Below are positions 25,682 to 34,732 of a DNA stretch of 64,000 nucleotides, in pieces (position 1 is the first letter of the stretch; every line of letters starts with the position of its first letter). The position numbers were made by a program, and so were the translations under genes. The notes under the pieces are model-generated. The model was given only the letters and a program-made list of their open reading frames with translations, was not told the origin of the DNA and did not search any database. This DNA comes from an uncultured Lachnospiraceae bacterium (GTDB taxonomy: Bacteria > Bacillota > Clostridia > Lachnospirales > Lachnospiraceae): positions 3,730-67,729 of the forward strand of contig CAJUSO010000014.1 in NCBI GenBank assembly GCA_910588965.1. The letters run 5' to 3'.

Positions 25682-25918
25682 TCTGTGGGCTCCCAAGGCA
25701 TGGGATGCCATAGGGCACTACTGGACGGCATTAATAGAGGATAGGGCTGCCGCATAACCGGATTTGATACCAAAATAAGCACTCATTTATAACAATGCAT
25801 CTTTTTGGTGTGCAAACCCTATTTAGCAACAGCCCTACCCTACGGTTCCCCTGATAGCACGTCCGTATCTGCGGCACGGACGCCAGTTACATTATATGGC
25901 GGCAATGCCGGCTGCCCC
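25682..25918. other. intergenic region between convergent genes
   Basis: 237 bases between the ends of the DUF2344 gene and the anti-sigma gene. It contains short inverted repeats (CGTCCGT 25860-25866 / ACGGACG 25876-25882; GGCAT/ATGCC near 25697) without clear U-runs. No gene is supported. Confidence 0.5.
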
Positions 25919-27052
25919 TTATTCTAAAGGCATCTTTATCCCATCAATATATACGGCAGTAATCTCATCGACATCCAAGAAATCATCAAAATGTGCGGAA
26001 TACGTGCTGCGGCCGGCATCACATCGGAACCCTTCGCCATATACCGTATGGATATTGCCCGATGAATCAATCCCTTCGGACGCAGAGGTCTGGTTCCCTA
26101 AAAATTCCAATTCTTCCTCTGTGAAGTCCTCTGCGTTCAGGAGCTTCCCTTTGGTGTTGTAGATTGGCATCTTTCCTTTCAGGCGGAAATTCTTTTCATT
26201 CCCTATACGGTACACATGGCCATTCCTCATTTCAATCTCTATGAAATGCAGCGGGGCGTCTAGGGTAAATGCGACATCCTGAAGGTTTTTGTTGAATACA
26301 AGGGAAAATTTCCCGCCAGTAATGGTAGCCTTTGTATCACAGTATTCTAAGAAGGAACAATCCACATACCTTGTTTTCAGCTGCCCGGCAGGCTCCAATC
26401 CCGAAAAGCAGCCTATCGTTTCTGTGTCATACATCCCATCTTCAAGGTAAGCCCCGATTTTCTCCACAGGAATGTCTAATTTTTCAGGGCTATTCCCTTG
26501 TGCATTCTCCATTTCTATAGAATGGTAATAAACCCATGCCGTTGTTTTCCCCTCATTATAAGAAGGTTCCGACCAGGTCATGCTGTTGCTGCAGTCCATC
26601 ATAAAAGAATAATTATAAAGGATGCTGTCCATATCAAGCGGCGTCCCATCTAAGGAATCGGTACGGATTGCAAGAAATGCTTCTGTGTTATCCTTATCAT
26701 AGATATAATATTCCAAAGTAAACTTCAAGTTCCCGTCTGTTATGGACTGCCCGCATTCCTTTGCGGCTCCTGCAAGGGCGGCCAGGCTGTCCGGGATATC
26801 CTGCGCATTGACATTTCCAAAAATCCCTGCAAACATTTCCACAACATTCTTCCCTGTCTGTGCATAGCAGATCCCGTTTGCCCCTATGCTCACCATCAGG
26901 ATGAGGGCGGCTGCCGCTGCCAGCTGCTTCTTCCATTTTTTCTTGTCCTGGGCATTTTTCTGGGCTGCTTCCCTCAGCAGCATCTGCCCGGTTTCATCTG
27001 AAATCCTAACATTCCCCATGGCTTCTCTGTAAATATCGTGATTCAATTTCAT
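25919..27052 (-). CDS. anti-sigma factor-like membrane protein (DUF4179 type)
   Basis: 377 aa. A cytosolic N-terminus of about 50 residues (MKLNHDIYREAMGNVRISDETGQMLL at its start, in two motifs) is followed by one transmembrane segment (LAAAAALILMVSIGANGI) and a large extracellular domain of about 300 residues. The arrangement sigma gene then single-pass membrane protein, with a 47-nt overlap, is the usual sigma/anti-sigma layout, so it probably holds the sigma factor inactive until an envelope signal. GGAG precedes ATG 27052. Confidence 0.75.
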   Translation of the reverse strand: MKLNHDIYREAMGNVRISDETGQMLLREAAQKNAQDKKKWKKQLAAAAALILMVSIGANGICYAQTGKNVVEMFAGIFGNVNAQDIPDSLAALAGAAKECGQSITDGNLKFTLEYYIYDKDNTEAFLAIRTDSLDGTPLDMDSILYNYSFMMDCSNSMTWSEPSYNEGKTTAWVYYHSIEMENAQGNSPEKLDIPVEKIGAYLEDGMYDTETIGCFSGLEPAGQLKTRYVDCSFLEYCDTKATITGGKFSLVFNKNLQDVAFTLDAPLHFIEIEMRNGHVYRIGNEKNFRLKGKMPIYNTKGKLLNAEDFTEEELEFLGNQTSASEGIDSSGNIHTVYGEGFRCDAGRSTYSAHFDDFLDVDEITAVYIDGIKMPLE

Positions 27053-27545
27053 ACTTATCGCTCCTTTCCATTTTCTGCTTGAGTTTTTCCCTTCCACGCT
27101 GCAGCTGCGTCTGCACAGCGCTTTCGCTCCTGTGCAGGATTTGCGCAATTTCGCGCACAGTATACTCTTCATAGTAATAAAGATGTATGGGCACACGGTA
27201 TTTTTCTGGCAGGGACAAGATGGCTTCACGCAGTTCATCAAAAATATCGCCCGAGCCGTCCTGGAATGCATGGTCGCCGTCCCATTCTTCTAACTGTACC
27301 ACCATGCGGCTCCATTTTGATTTCAGGATATCCTTGCACACATTGATGGTAGTCCGGATAAACCAGGCTTTCTCATGTTCCCTGTCCCTGAACTGGGGGT
27401 TCCGTTTCATGAATTTGTAAAATACCTCCTGGAATGCATCCTCCGCCTGGCCTTTGTCCTTGCAGTAGGAATAGGCTAATTTAAAAATCGTGTCCTTATA
27501 GGCTTGGTAGCATTCTAAGACCCGGCTTTCTTCTGTGTATTTCAT
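27006..27545 (-). CDS. RNA polymerase sigma factor, ECF-like
   Basis: 179 aa. Region 2 spans about residues 10-75 (YKDTIFKLAYSYCKDKGQAEDAFQEVF) and region 4 about 110-165 (LPEKYRVPIHLYYYEEYTVREIAQIL, helix-turn-helix EIAQILHRSESAVQTQLQRG). It directs RNA polymerase to a specialised promoter set. It overlaps and precedes the anti-sigma-like gene. The promoter upstream (27546-27600 region) was not confidently identified; ECF sigma factors usually control their own operon. Confidence 0.9.
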   Translation of the reverse strand: MKYTEESRVLECYQAYKDTIFKLAYSYCKDKGQAEDAFQEVFYKFMKRNPQFRDREHEKAWFIRTTINVCKDILKSKWSRMVVQLEEWDGDHAFQDGSGDIFDELREAILSLPEKYRVPIHLYYYEEYTVREIAQILHRSESAVQTQLQRGREKLKQKMERSDKYEIESRYLQRSHGEC

Positions 27546-27654
27546 AAGCTCTGCACCTCCTATATTAAGAAAACGAACGGCGTAGGGGAAATATCACATA
27601 GAACCAAAAATTTTTTCCTACCATCCATTTTACCATAGATTTTCTTTTTAGGAA

Positions 27655-27683
27655 TTGTAATATAGAAAGAAAAATGCTAGAAT
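27655..27683 (+). promoter_or_regulatory. promoter of the RNase E/G gene
   Basis: TTGTAA (27655-27660), 17 nt, TAGAAT (27678-27683), 38 nt ahead of the chosen start 27722. Confidence 0.6.
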
Positions 27684-27721
27684 GGGGGCGGTGTGTAAAA
27701 AAGCTATGGGAGGCAGGCATT

Positions 27722-28921
27722 ATGGGAAATACCTTATTAATTACAAAGATAGAAAAGAATGGCAAGGCCTGCATTGCGTCTGCCTTGTTCCAGGATAAGA
27801 AATTATTGGAAATCAGCCTAGAAGCGGCTGGGGCAGGCAGCATTCTGGGCAATATATATATAGGCAGGGTAAAAAACATCGTGAAGAACCTGAATGCGGC
27901 GTTTATTGAGATTGCGCCTGGGAAGCCCTGCTACTATAACTTAGAAGACATAAGGCAGCCCTTGTATACGAAAAAGATCAACAGCCCCAGGATGGTGCAA
28001 GGGGATGAAGTAGTGGTGCAGGTAGTGCAGGAGAACAGCAAGTCCAAGCCGCCGAAAGTCAGCACGAACCTGAACCTGGCGGGAAAGTATCTGGTGGTTA
28101 CCAGCGAGAACTGTACCTTGGGCATTTCCAGGAAACTGGATGCGGACACCCGGGAGCGGCTGCGCAAGGCGCTTCCTTTCCAGCCAGACGGGTCGTTCGG
28201 GGTAATTGTCCGTACGAACGCTGCGGCTGCCAGCACGGAGGAACTTTTGGCAGAATACCGGCGTCTGGAACAGGAATACCTTTCCCTTAAGGAAAAAGCC
28301 CCACACAGGACAGTATTTAGCTGCTTAAAGGCAAGCCTTCCAGAATACCTCCATGCCCTCCAATCTATGGACCAAAGGCAGCTGGGACGGATCCTTACAG
28401 ATGATAAGGCGCTGCTTGGGCAGATAGAAAGCTACCTGGAAGAATCCCAGCCAGAGGACTTAGGGAAGCTTTCCTTTTACGAAGACCCGCTCTTAAGCCT
28501 GAACAGCCTGTATAGCTTAGGGAAAAGGATCCAGGAAGCCCTTCAGGAAAGGGTCTGGATGAAGTCCGGGGGATACCTGGTCATCCAGCCTACGGAGGCC
28601 TTAACCGTCATTGATGTCAATTCCGGCAAAAGCATTGCAAAAAAGCAAGTAGAAGAGCATCACCTTAAGATTAACCTGGAGGCCGCAGGGGAGATTGCCC
28701 GCCAGATCCGGCTCCGCAATATTTCTGGGATTATTATTGTGGACTTTATCGATATGAAGGATGCACATTTCAAGGAAATGCTCCTGCAGTCCCTGCGCAG
28801 CGCCGTGCGTACTGACAGCGTGCCGGTGCAGGTGGTGGGCATGACAAAACTGGACCTGGTGGAGATTACCCGCAAAAAAGTGAAAAAAACACTGGCGGAA
28901 CAGGCAAAAGCCCTGTTTTAA
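27722..28921 (+). CDS. rng: ribonuclease E/G family endonuclease
   Basis: 399 aa. An S1 RNA-binding domain (about residues 37-115: GNIYIGRVKNIVKNLNAAFIEI in two motifs) precedes the catalytic DNase-I-like region with D298 in VIDVNSGK and D341 in VDFIDMK, the magnesium ligands of RNase E/G. It cuts single-stranded AU-rich RNA. The protein ends soon after the catalytic domain and lacks the CPxCxG zinc-link that E. coli enzymes use to form tetramers. GGGAGG precedes the ATG. The promoter lies just upstream, separated from the radical SAM pair by the sigma genes. Confidence 0.88.
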   Translation: MGNTLLITKIEKNGKACIASALFQDKKLLEISLEAAGAGSILGNIYIGRVKNIVKNLNAAFIEIAPGKPCYYNLEDIRQPLYTKKINSPRMVQGDEVVVQVVQENSKSKPPKVSTNLNLAGKYLVVTSENCTLGISRKLDADTRERLRKALPFQPDGSFGVIVRTNAAAASTEELLAEYRRLEQEYLSLKEKAPHRTVFSCLKASLPEYLHALQSMDQRQLGRILTDDKALLGQIESYLEESQPEDLGKLSFYEDPLLSLNSLYSLGKRIQEALQERVWMKSGGYLVIQPTEALTVIDVNSGKSIAKKQVEEHHLKINLEAAGEIARQIRLRNISGIIIVDFIDMKDAHFKEMLLQSLRSAVRTDSVPVQVVGMTKLDLVEITRKKVKKTLAEQAKALF

Positions 28922-28959
28922 GCGCTGGCGGCATTTACCAATGGGATACGGAGGGAAAC

Positions 28960-29970
28960 ATGGACATACAGATTATTTTACAGCAGATGCTAATGCTCTT
29001 TGCGATGATGGTAACAGGGTATTTTATCTGGAAGAAAGAATGGTTTGACGAAAACGCCTACCAGAAACTGTCGAAGGTAGTGGTCAATATCCTAAACCCC
29101 CTTTTAGTGGTCAACGGCGTTTTAGGCAAGGATTCCGGCGGCGACCTTTCCCTGCTGCTGCAGAACCTGGGGTTTGTGGTATTTTTCTATCTCCTGCTGG
29201 CCATAGCCAGCTTTGCGCTGGCCGGGGCGCTGCGGCCGCCCAAAGCGCAGCGCAGGCTCTACCGCCTGATGGCCATCTTCCCAAATGTAGGGTTTATGGG
29301 CATCCCTGTCATTACCAGCATTTATGGGGCGGAATGCATGATCTATATCGTATTCTATATGTTGGGGTATAACCTGCTGCTCTATACCTACGGCCTGTCC
29401 CTGGCGAAAAAAGCCGCAGAAGACGCTGTCCATGCAGAAGGAACCGGTCCCGGTGCAAAAAGGGACGCTGGGGCAGGGGACTTCGGGGCAGGAACAAGCC
29501 CTGGGGCGGGAGAAGCCCCAGGAAAACAGTGGCGCCGCATGGTAAACCCAGGCGTTGTCTTCTCGTTGATAGCAGTGGCGGTTTTCCTGTTCCGGCTGCA
29601 GGCGCCTGCACCAATCGTAAGCTTCTGTGATTATATGGGGAATGCCACCATCCCGCTTTCCATGCTTCTGATTGGCATGTCCATTGCCAAATCGGATTTG
29701 AAATCCATCTTTACCGACGCGCGGATTTACGGGTTCACCGCTATTAAGATGGTGGCGCTCCCCATCGCCGCAGTCCTCCTGCTCAAGCCATTTGGGGCAG
29801 ACCCGGTTATCCTGGGCGTATTTGCCCTGCAGCTTTCCATGCCGGTGGGGAACATTGTCACGCTGATTGCAAAGGAATATGGCGCGGATGAGACCACATG
29901 TACAAATGGGATTGTGCTCAGCACATTGGCCTCTATCCTAACCATCCCTCTGGTATGTATGTTCTTATAA
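28960..29970 (+). CDS. AEC family (auxin efflux carrier-like) transporter
   Basis: 336 aa with about ten hydrophobic segments split by a hydrophilic, Gly/Ala-rich loop (EGTGPGAKRDAGAGD, near 158-190). The N-terminal pattern MLMLFAMMVTGYFIWKK, NILNPLLVV, and IFPNVGFMGIPV, with a C-terminal LQLSMPVGNIVTLIA, is that of AEC transporters that export small organic acids (malate/malonate type). Substrate unknown. GGAGGG precedes ATG. It sits between rng and the rplU group. Confidence 0.85.
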   Translation: MDIQIILQQMLMLFAMMVTGYFIWKKEWFDENAYQKLSKVVVNILNPLLVVNGVLGKDSGGDLSLLLQNLGFVVFFYLLLAIASFALAGALRPPKAQRRLYRLMAIFPNVGFMGIPVITSIYGAECMIYIVFYMLGYNLLLYTYGLSLAKKAAEDAVHAEGTGPGAKRDAGAGDFGAGTSPGAGEAPGKQWRRMVNPGVVFSLIAVAVFLFRLQAPAPIVSFCDYMGNATIPLSMLLIGMSIAKSDLKSIFTDARIYGFTAIKMVALPIAAVLLLKPFGADPVILGVFALQLSMPVGNIVTLIAKEYGADETTCTNGIVLSTLASILTIPLVCMFL

Positions 29971-29978
29971 CTATAATA

Positions 29979-31250
29979 CTAAACTTTTGTATTTACGCCA
30001 TTTATGGCGGCATGTTCATTTTCATCCATCGGTATTACCAGGCACTTCCTGCCGTCAATCAGCTGGGACTTTATCTGGGAGGCTTTTTCGGGCTTGACAC
30101 GGAGGATGACGTCATAGGTTTTCGTCCCCCCAGCCCCATCGCCGCCTTCTTCCCCGCCTTCCGGCGCGCCAGGCGCCATGCGGCTGTCTGCCAGCTGCTT
30201 TTCCAGGGTGGCAACTTTCTTTACCAGTTCCCGCTCCTGGCGCCGCCTGCTCCCTGCCTCTACTGCCTTAGGGTCAATCAGGTAATCCAGGATAGGGGCT
30301 TCTTCTTGGAATTCCTCCCGGTAGGATTCCTCAATCATGGCGGCTGCCGCTTCCGGCACCTCTGTTTCCGCTATGACCTCCCCGATATCCTGGGGCATCA
30401 GGCGCAGCGGCTCTTTTGCCATGCCCCCATCCTCTGGCTGGCTTTGTGCCATATCGGACAGCCCCTGCTGGATTTCATAAAACACTTCGCGGGATACCTC
30501 CTCGTCGCCCCCTACTGCTTTTTTTACGATGGCTTCAAAAGCCTGTTTCTGCTCTGTGGCCGTCCGCCTGGCTGCACAGCCCAGCGCACCCTCCATCAGT
30601 TCCCCATGGGGAACCCGTGCATTCTTGTGGTAAGTCATGACGCTGTGGATATCTGTACTCCGGTCCGTAAAGGCTGGGAATACGAACCCGCTTTCTGGCG
30701 CACCCACCACCCAGTCACGGATCCTGGCGCCGAAGCGGTTCTCCTCTGTAAGGTAGCCTAAGCCCGGCTTGCTTAACGCGACAGGGCAGATGGCGCAGAG
30801 CAGGTATTCGTATACTTCCTCCGACTCGTCCAGCGCCAGGTTGTCGCTGGTCTTTTTGATGACATCATAGGCGTCATGGAAGAGAAGGATTAAGTAATTG
30901 CCGGAAAACTCGAAGTTCTCAATGATTAAGTCATAGAAACGTTCCAGCAGGTTCTCATCCTTTAAGGCGCTCTTCCTTAAGGCGTTCAAAAACTGCTGCC
31001 TCCCCCCGGCCGCCTCTTCCTCCAAGGGGAATTCCAGTTCCAGGAGGTTATTCCCCAGGGCGCCGGAAAGGACCTTTTTGGCAATTTCCAGATATTTGTA
31101 AAATGCCTCGTCTTCTATGTTCAGGAATGTTTCCCCCAGCTTCAGTATACGGTTTTTCTCACCATCCACATAGCACCCGCACAGGCGGGTGAATGTGCAG
31201 GCCTCTTTCTTGAAGCGCCGCTTCAGTTCCAAAATATCTTTTTTATCCAT
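29979..31250 (-). CDS. DUF4317 family protein
   Basis: 423 aa, cytosolic. The stretches CGCYVDGEKNRILKLGETFLN, LSGALGNNLLELEFPLEEE (near 70-90), FHDAYDVIKKTSDN and NCVDG-like RVKPEKASQIKSQLIDGRKCLVIP at the C-terminus fit DUF4317, by recall. Function unknown. ATG 31250 follows GGAGG by 6 nt; an earlier ATG 18 nt upstream is in frame but lacks spacing. It converges on the AEC transporter with only 8 nt between stop codons. Confidence 0.8.
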   Translation of the reverse strand: MDKKDILELKRRFKKEACTFTRLCGCYVDGEKNRILKLGETFLNIEDEAFYKYLEIAKKVLSGALGNNLLELEFPLEEEAAGGRQQFLNALRKSALKDENLLERFYDLIIENFEFSGNYLILLFHDAYDVIKKTSDNLALDESEEVYEYLLCAICPVALSKPGLGYLTEENRFGARIRDWVVGAPESGFVFPAFTDRSTDIHSVMTYHKNARVPHGELMEGALGCAARRTATEQKQAFEAIVKKAVGGDEEVSREVFYEIQQGLSDMAQSQPEDGGMAKEPLRLMPQDIGEVIAETEVPEAAAAMIEESYREEFQEEAPILDYLIDPKAVEAGSRRRQERELVKKVATLEKQLADSRMAPGAPEGGEEGGDGAGGTKTYDVILRVKPEKASQIKSQLIDGRKCLVIPMDENEHAAINGVNTKV

Positions 31251-31381
31251 AAAAACCTCCATTTCCAAAGCTTTGGACCTATTATCTTGCCGCAGGGTTT
31301 ATTATAACGGAAAAAAAGGGCAAGCGCAAGCTGCCATGCCTATTTGTGAAAGTCCTTTTTACAAAAATATACAAAAACTAA

Positions 31382-31410
31382 TTGACGGCTGCTTTATTTT
31401 ATGCTATCCT
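31382..31410 (+). promoter_or_regulatory. promoter of the rplU operon
   Basis: TTGACG (31382-31387), 17-nt spacer, TATCCT (31405-31410). It serves the ribosomal-protein operon with a leader of roughly 80 nt. Confidence 0.55.
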
Positions 31411-31412
31411 TT

Positions 31413-31498
31413 ATGAGTATGCCGCACAGTGAGGTTTCCAAAGACTGCCATAGGGGCAGCACCGCAACTGGCGAGTAATGATAAATAGGAGGTGCAAT
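31413..31498 (+). ncRNA. rplU 5' leader, L21-leader-like
   Basis: The untranslated stretch between promoter and rplU can fold into a CTGCC (31445-31449) / GGCAG (31455-31459) hairpin inside a longer GCCGCACAGT / ACTGGC pairing. Firmicutes often have a conserved L21 leader here that binds L21 for autoregulation. I base this on position and fold only. Confidence 0.45.
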
Positions 31499-31804
31499 AT
31501 GTACGCAATCATAGCAACAGGTGGCAAACAGTACAAAGTATCCGAAGGCGATATCATTACCATTGAAAAGCTTGGTTTGGATGCCGGCGAGAAAGTCACA
31601 TTTGACAATGTGTTAGCCGTAAGCGATGGCTCCATGAAGGCAGGGGCGGACGCAGCAGGTGCAACCGTAGAAGGCTCTGTAATGGAGCATGGCAAGCTGC
31701 GCAAGGTTATCGTGTATAAGTACAAGAGGAAGACTGGCTACCACAAGAAAAATGGGCACAGGCAGCAGTTCACCAAGGTTAAGATTGAAAAGATTAACGG
31801 CTAA
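31499..31804 (+). CDS. rplU: 50S ribosomal protein L21 (bL21)
   Basis: 101 aa. The start MYAIIATGGKQYKVSEGD and the C-terminal KKNGHRQQFTKVKIEKI are diagnostic of bL21, which binds 23S rRNA in the large subunit. AGGAGG lies just before ATG 31499. It leads the conserved order rplU-prp-rpmA-obg. Confidence 0.97.
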   Translation: MYAIIATGGKQYKVSEGDIITIEKLGLDAGEKVTFDNVLAVSDGSMKAGADAAGATVEGSVMEHGKLRKVIVYKYKRKTGYHKKNGHRQQFTKVKIEKING

Positions 31805-31819
31805 CCAGCAGGGATTGTT

Positions 31820-32149
31820 ATGACCCATATAACGGTTTACCAGACCCAGGGACTGGGGTTTACGGCATTCCGCTGCATAGGACATGCAGGGTATGCGGAT
31901 GCCGGGGAAGACATTGTATGTGCCGCTATTTCCGTTTTGGTCATCAACACCATCAATTCGGTTGAGCGCCTGGCGGGCGATTCCTTTCACCTTGAAACGG
32001 ATCCGGAAAGCGGCCTCATTGATTTCTCCCTAAAAGAGGGGTATTCGAAGGAATCCCTTTTATTCCTCCGTTCGCTGGTATTAGGCTTACAGGGAATACA
32101 GAGTAACTATGGAAATGATTACATGACACTTGAGTTTAAGGAGGTGTAA
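31820..32149 (+). CDS. prp: ribosomal-processing cysteine protease Prp
   Basis: 109 aa. The motif GHAGYADAGEDIVCAAIS holds the catalytic H22 and C34. Prp removes the N-terminal extension of L27 in Firmicutes and is essential in S. aureus. It lies between rplU and rpmA as in other Firmicutes. The next gene's product, L27, has the expected cleavage site. Confidence 0.93.
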   Translation: MTHITVYQTQGLGFTAFRCIGHAGYADAGEDIVCAAISVLVINTINSVERLAGDSFHLETDPESGLIDFSLKEGYSKESLLFLRSLVLGLQGIQSNYGNDYMTLEFKEV

Positions 32150-32152
32150 GGC

Positions 32153-32443
32153 ATGTTGAATATGAACCTTCAATTTTTTGCCCATAAAAAGGGAGTTGGA
32201 TCTACCAAGAACGGCAGGGATTCCGAATCCAAGAGGCTGGGCGCCAAGAGGGCTGACGGGCAGTTTGTGAAAGCCGGGAACATCTTATATAGGCAGCGTG
32301 GGACCAAAATCCATCCAGGCATCAATGTCGGGAGGGGCGGCGACGACACCTTATTCGCAAAAGAAGACGGCATCCTGCGTTTCGAACGCAAAGGCCGGAA
32401 TAAGAAACAGGCTTCCGTATACCCAGTTGCAAGCAATGAATAA
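32153..32443 (+). CDS. rpmA: 50S ribosomal protein L27 (bL27), extended precursor
   Basis: 96 aa. The N-terminus MLNMNLQFFAHKKGVGS carries the extension ending in FFA|HKKG that is cut by Prp. The body SKRLGAKRADGQFVKAGNILYRQRG is typical; L27's trimmed N-terminus reaches the peptidyl-transferase centre. AAGGAGG lies 7 nt upstream, overlapping the end of prp. Confidence 0.97.
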   Translation: MLNMNLQFFAHKKGVGSTKNGRDSESKRLGAKRADGQFVKAGNILYRQRGTKIHPGINVGRGGDDTLFAKEDGILRFERKGRNKKQASVYPVASNE

Positions 32444-32503
32444 TACTGGCCACTGATAGACTCGACTGAATAGCCGGGTCTATTCTTTTCATGAGGTAAA
32501 TAT

Positions 32504-33790
32504 ATGTTTGCAGACAGTGCAAAAATCATTATAAAATCAGGAGATGGCGGGGACGGCCACGTATCCTTCCGCCGCGAGAAATATGTAGCGAACGGAGGCC
32601 CGGACGGCGGGGACGGCGGCAAGGGCGGGGATTTAATCTTCCAGGTAGACGAAGGCCTGAACACCCTTGTAGATTTCCGGCATAGGAGGAAATACGCTGC
32701 TGAAAACGGGTCTCCCGGCTCAAAACGTAACTGCCACGGCAAAAGCGGCCAGGATTTGGTAGTCAAGGTGCCCGCCGGGACCATCCTACGGGATGCCCAG
32801 ACTATGAAAGTCATTGCAGATATGTCCGGGGACAACAAAAGGCAGGTTATCCTCCCCGGCGGCAGGGGCGGCCTTGGGAACCAGCATTACGCTACCTCTA
32901 CCATGCAAGTACCCAAATATGCCCAGCCTGGCAAGCCTGGCATCGAACTGGAAGTTTTCCTGGAATTAAAGGTTATTGCGGACGTAGGCCTTGTGGGATT
33001 CCCAAATGTGGGCAAGTCCACGCTCCTTTCCCGGGTGACCAATGCCCGCCCCAAGATTGCGAACTACCATTTCACGACTTTAAACCCGAACCTGGGCGTA
33101 GTGGACTTGGGGGATGGGAATGGGTTTGTCATCGCAGATATCCCCGGCCTGATTGAAGGCGCATCTGAGGGCATCGGCCTGGGACACGCCTTCCTGAAGC
33201 ACATTGAGCGCACCAAGGTGATGATCCATATGGTAGACGCCGCTTCCATAGAAGGAAGGGATCCGGTTGCCGATATCCATGCCATTAACCATGAATTGGA
33301 GAGCTACAGCCCCAAGCTGCTGGAAAAACCCCAAGTCATTGCAGCCAATAAGATAGACGCCATTTATGACGAGGCGGAGAGCGCCCTTCCTGCCATCCGG
33401 GCAGAATTTGAAGGCAAAGGCATCCCCGTCTACCCTATTTCCGCCGTAAGCGGCCAAGGGATGAAGGAACTTCTATATGGCGTAAATGAACTGCTGTCCC
33501 AAATGGATCATACCCCTATCGTGTATGAGCAGGAATTTTTCCCGGAAGACGCTATCCAGCCAGAGGAAGCCTTTACCGTGGAATATGACCCAAAAGCGGA
33601 TGAATATGTAGTGGAAGGGCCTAAAATCGAGAAGATGCTGGGCTACACCAACATCGATTCTGAGAAAGGCTTCCTGTTTTTCCAGAAATTCCTCCAGGAG
33701 CATGGCATCTTAGAAGCCCTGGAGCAGGCAGGGGTTTCGGAAGGGGATACCGTGCGTATGTATGGCCTAGTATTCGATTACTACAAGTAA
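32504..33790 (+). CDS. obg: GTPase ObgE/CgtA
   Basis: 428 aa. Domains in order: Obg glycine-rich fold (residues 1-158: DGGDGHVSFRREK, GGPDGGDGGKGGD), the GTPase domain with G1 GFPNVGKST, G3 DIPGLIEGAS and G4 NKID, and a C-terminal OCT domain (FTVEYDPKADEYVVEG). It is an essential GTPase linked to large-subunit assembly and the stringent response. Downstream yhbY, nadD, yqeK and rsfS follow closely. Confidence 0.96.
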   Translation: MFADSAKIIIKSGDGGDGHVSFRREKYVANGGPDGGDGGKGGDLIFQVDEGLNTLVDFRHRRKYAAENGSPGSKRNCHGKSGQDLVVKVPAGTILRDAQTMKVIADMSGDNKRQVILPGGRGGLGNQHYATSTMQVPKYAQPGKPGIELEVFLELKVIADVGLVGFPNVGKSTLLSRVTNARPKIANYHFTTLNPNLGVVDLGDGNGFVIADIPGLIEGASEGIGLGHAFLKHIERTKVMIHMVDAASIEGRDPVADIHAINHELESYSPKLLEKPQVIAANKIDAIYDEAESALPAIRAEFEGKGIPVYPISAVSGQGMKELLYGVNELLSQMDHTPIVYEQEFFPEDAIQPEEAFTVEYDPKADEYVVEGPKIEKMLGYTNIDSEKGFLFFQKFLQEHGILEALEQAGVSEGDTVRMYGLVFDYYK

Positions 33791-33805
33791 AGAAAGGATT
33801 TCATT

Positions 33806-34102
33806 ATGGATATAACAAGCAAACAGCGGGCTTACCTGAGAGGGCTCGCGAATGACATGGACGCCATCATCCATATCGGCAAAGCAAGCCTCACGCCGGA
33901 AATCACAAAATCTGTAGATGAGGCGTTAGAAAAAAGGGAGTTGGTAAAACTGGCCGTGCTGAAAAATTGTTTTGACGACCCCTACCAGATTGCAGACATG
34001 GTGTCGGAACGTACCCGCTCCAATGTGGTTTCCGTTGTGGGGAAGAAGTTCATACTGTACCGCCCGTCCAAGAAAAACCCCAAAATCCAGCTGCCCAAAT
34101 AA
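33806..34102 (+). CDS. yhbY: YhbY-family CRM-domain RNA-binding protein
   Basis: 98 aa. LTSKQRAYLRGLAN-like start, HIGKASLTPEI and the C-terminal VGKKFILYRPSK are hallmarks of the CRM domain, which binds pre-50S rRNA in E. coli YhbY. AAAGGA precedes the ATG. It sits 15 nt after obg, in keeping with a ribosome-assembly operon. Confidence 0.9.
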   Translation: MDITSKQRAYLRGLANDMDAIIHIGKASLTPEITKSVDEALEKRELVKLAVLKNCFDDPYQIADMVSERTRSNVVSVVGKKFILYRPSKKNPKIQLPK

Positions 34103-34114
34103 AAAGGTAAGGCT

Positions 34115-34732
34115 ATGGACGCAAAAAAGATTGGGATTATGGGCGGGACGTTCGACCCTATCCACAATGGGCATCTCGTAATTGCAGAAACTGCCCGGGA
34201 ACAGTTCCGGCTGCAGGAAATCCTGTTCTTGCCTTCGGGGCATCCCCCGCATAAGGAGCATACCATGCCGGCGTCCCACCGCTGCAGCATGGTCTCCCTG
34301 GCCATCGCGGGCAATCCTTTTTTCACCTTGGATAGGAGAGAAGTGGAGTCTTCGGACATCAGCTACACCTATGTGACCTTACAGAACCTAAAAAAAGAAC
34401 TCCCCCAAACAGAACTGTTTTTTATTCTGGGCGCGGACTCCTTATTTGATTTCCAGTCCTGGCGGAAGCCGGAAGAAATCCTAACGTACTGCAGCATCTT
34501 GGCTGCCTACCGCAAACATGAGCAGCAAGACCGGTTTTTCCAACAGATTGACCTTCTGAACCGTAAATACCCAGGGAAATTTTTCCCATTGGACACCCCC
34601 AGCCTGGAAGTCTCTTCCCAGGATATCCGGAACCGCGTACAGCATGGCAGGAGTATACGGTATCTGGTCCCAGAGGAAGTAGGAGCTTATATCCGGGCGC
34701 ATCATTTATATCAAGGAGGCATCGGGATATGA
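34115..34732 (+). CDS. nadD: nicotinate-mononucleotide adenylyltransferase
   Basis: 205 aa. It adenylates nicotinate mononucleotide to form deamido-NAD. The nucleotide-binding IMGGTFDPIHNGHL near residue 8 and the SSQDIRNRV segment near 170 (ISSTxIR equivalent) identify the family. It ends by overlapping the yqeK start (ATGA). Confidence 0.93.
   Translation: MDAKKIGIMGGTFDPIHNGHLVIAETAREQFRLQEILFLPSGHPPHKEHTMPASHRCSMVSLAIAGNPFFTLDRREVESSDISYTYVTLQNLKKELPQTELFFILGADSLFDFQSWRKPEEILTYCSILAAYRKHEQQDRFFQQIDLLNRKYPGKFFPLDTPSLEVSSQDIRNRVQHGRSIRYLVPEEVGAYIRAHHLYQGGIGI

Noticed and set aside
25682..25918. Insertion-element remnant in the convergent gap
   Set aside because: Short inverted repeats only; no target duplication and no transposase fragment.
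29898..30761. 287-aa plus-strand frame
   Set aside because: Runs antisense through the DUF4317 gene, which has the family match and ribosome site; an artefact of codon bias.
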